Below are positions 63,315 through 64,000 of a stretch of DNA of 64,000 nt, in pieces. The notes beneath the pieces were generated by a model, which was given only the letters and a program-made list of their open reading frames with translations, searched no databases and had not been told where the DNA came from. Positions within the stretch are counted from its first letter, which is position 1, and the number at the start of each line of letters is the position of its first letter. The position numbers and the translations under genes were made by a program. Origin of the DNA: Pseudoalteromonas luteoviolacea S2607 (GTDB lineage: Bacteria > Pseudomonadota > Gammaproteobacteria > Enterobacterales > Alteromonadaceae); contig NZ_AUXV01000067.1 of the NCBI RefSeq assembly GCF_001625575.1, positions 124,001-188,000 on the forward strand, given 5' to 3'.

Positions 63315-64000
63315 TAAGTATTTTGGGGTGTCATAAGCATCCATGCATACCTGCCAGTCTATATACTGTTTCTTTTATGGAAACTTGTTCTCCGACCTCT
63401 GCTGGTCATGTTTTTAGTTATATTAATAGGGTCAGTATTAATTCTGATGTTTTGTATCTCGCAACAGCTGTTTATGATTGGCGATGGAAAAATTATTCTG
63501 TATAATATTTGAGGTTAGGGAGATTTCTAAATAAAGATACAAGGAACAGTATGAAAACAATTCAAAATACCTCTACTTTTGCTGCTGCTACTGTAGAGAA
63601 TTCATCAAATTTTTCTCGAAATCAATGAGCTATTCATCAGTTGGCTATTTGGTTTGTGGTGCAATAAATTACAATTCACGGTTAGTTTGAATTTTGCAAT
63701 TATCTTTTCAGATGTTGAGATCAGAAAACCAGCAGTATGTGATAAATAACCCCCCTAAAAGGTGTATAAAAATTGGTACTAATCGAGATTTTTTCATGTA
63801 AATCAAGCGTATTTTAGTTAGGATTTATTTGCATGGCTATTGCAACAAATCTTTAGTAAAACTCATGTAACATTAACGCAATGTAAACTTGCGATTGATT
63901 TCATCGCATGCTTTAATTAGCCATCGCATAAGTAGGACTTATGTTTCTTAGTTGAAAACAACTCAGATAGTAAGAATAAGTATTAAAATATTTAGGAATA
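63315..64000. other. Right-end region without a convincing long gene
   Basis: About 690 AT-rich bases. A rightward frame at 63321-63512 is open and encodes a strongly hydrophobic stretch (VMFLVILIGSVLILMFCISQ, stop TGA 63510-63512) but has no start codon near its beginning; an ATG at 63408 would give 34 residues. A small ORF follows at 63551. From 63630 to the edge no frame, repeat or RNA is recognised. Confidence 0.4.
63551..63628 (+). CDS. Possible 25-residue ORF with good ribosome-binding site
   Basis: ATG at 63551 is preceded by AAGGA with 5-base spacing (AAGGAACAGT), better than many genes here. It encodes a Thr/Ala/Asn/Ser-rich peptide beginning MKTIQNTSTFAAAT and stops after 25 codons. 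It matches no family I know; it may be a small protein, a leader peptide or the start of a decayed gene. Confidence 0.3.
   Translation: MKTIQNTSTFAAATVENSSNFSRNQ

Overview
The window is a chromosomal segment of a marine gammaproteobacterium of the Alteromonadales, most like Pseudoalteromonas. This rests on the E. coli-like order sspB / dolP-diaA-yraN-lpoA / rsmI, a complete dcw (division and cell wall) cluster running on into lpxC, dciA, secA and mutT, a marine-type GlcNAc uptake pair (exported GH20 hexosaminidase plus a NagP-like permease), and moderate-to-low G+C. No insertion sequence, CRISPR array, prophage gene or rRNA operon was seen.

Layout. (1) 1-3850: the 3' end of sspB, then a leftward operon lpoA-yraN-diaA-dolP (PBP1A activator, UPF0102 protein, DnaA-binding SIS protein, outer-membrane BON lipoprotein), divergent from rsmI. 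(2) 4700-5145: rnpB, the RNase P RNA, with its own promoter and a hairpin after it. (3) 5463-17764: three accessory genes: a 2389-residue exported mosaic protein (H-type-lectin-like modules, cadherin-like folds, seven FG-GAP repeats, a short RTX-like stretch, two LamG domains), a lipoprotein alkaline phosphatase of the Vibrio type, and a leftward membrane GGDEF/EAL protein. (4) 18159-34826: mraZ-rsmH-ftsL-ftsI-murE-murF-mraY-murD-ftsW-murG-murC-ddl-ftsQ-ftsA-ftsZ, almost every junction overlapping or abutting, with an MraZ operator of three TGG repeats at the promoter. lpxC follows from its own promoter, then convergent dciA, then secA and mutT. (5) 40079-46611: M13 metallopeptidase, GH20 beta-hexosaminidase and NagP-like permease; the last two each carry a matching NagR-like palindrome upstream. 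(6) 47014-48911: tRNA-His (leftward), an MscS channel and a DUF481 outer-membrane protein. (7) 49038-63314: a Wzx/Wzy-type surface polysaccharide locus: six-SLBB export protein, Wzz-like chain-length protein, initiating sugar transferase, flippase candidate, hexapeptide acetyltransferase, pyruvyltransferase, polymerase candidate, two glycosyltransferases, manC and manB, then ugd after a 400-base gap. Its interior (about 53.5-58.9 kb) is visibly more AT-rich than the flanks, as expected of an exchangeable serotype cassette. The last 690 bases hold no convincing long gene.

How it fits together. The central block makes lipid II (murE to murG, ddl), builds the divisome (ftsL, I, W, Q, A, Z), commits lipid A synthesis (lpxC) and drives secretion (secA); lpoA upstream activates the matching transglycosylase. 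The nag pair degrades chitin oligomers and imports GlcNAc, which can feed the same wall precursors. The polysaccharide locus consumes GDP-mannose (manB, manC) and probably UDP-glucuronate (ugd), decorates the repeat unit with acetyl and pyruvate groups, and exports it. The least explained items are the giant lectin-like protein, the unassigned 550-residue block inside it, the unclassified glycosyltransferase at 57016, and the operator architecture around mraZ.
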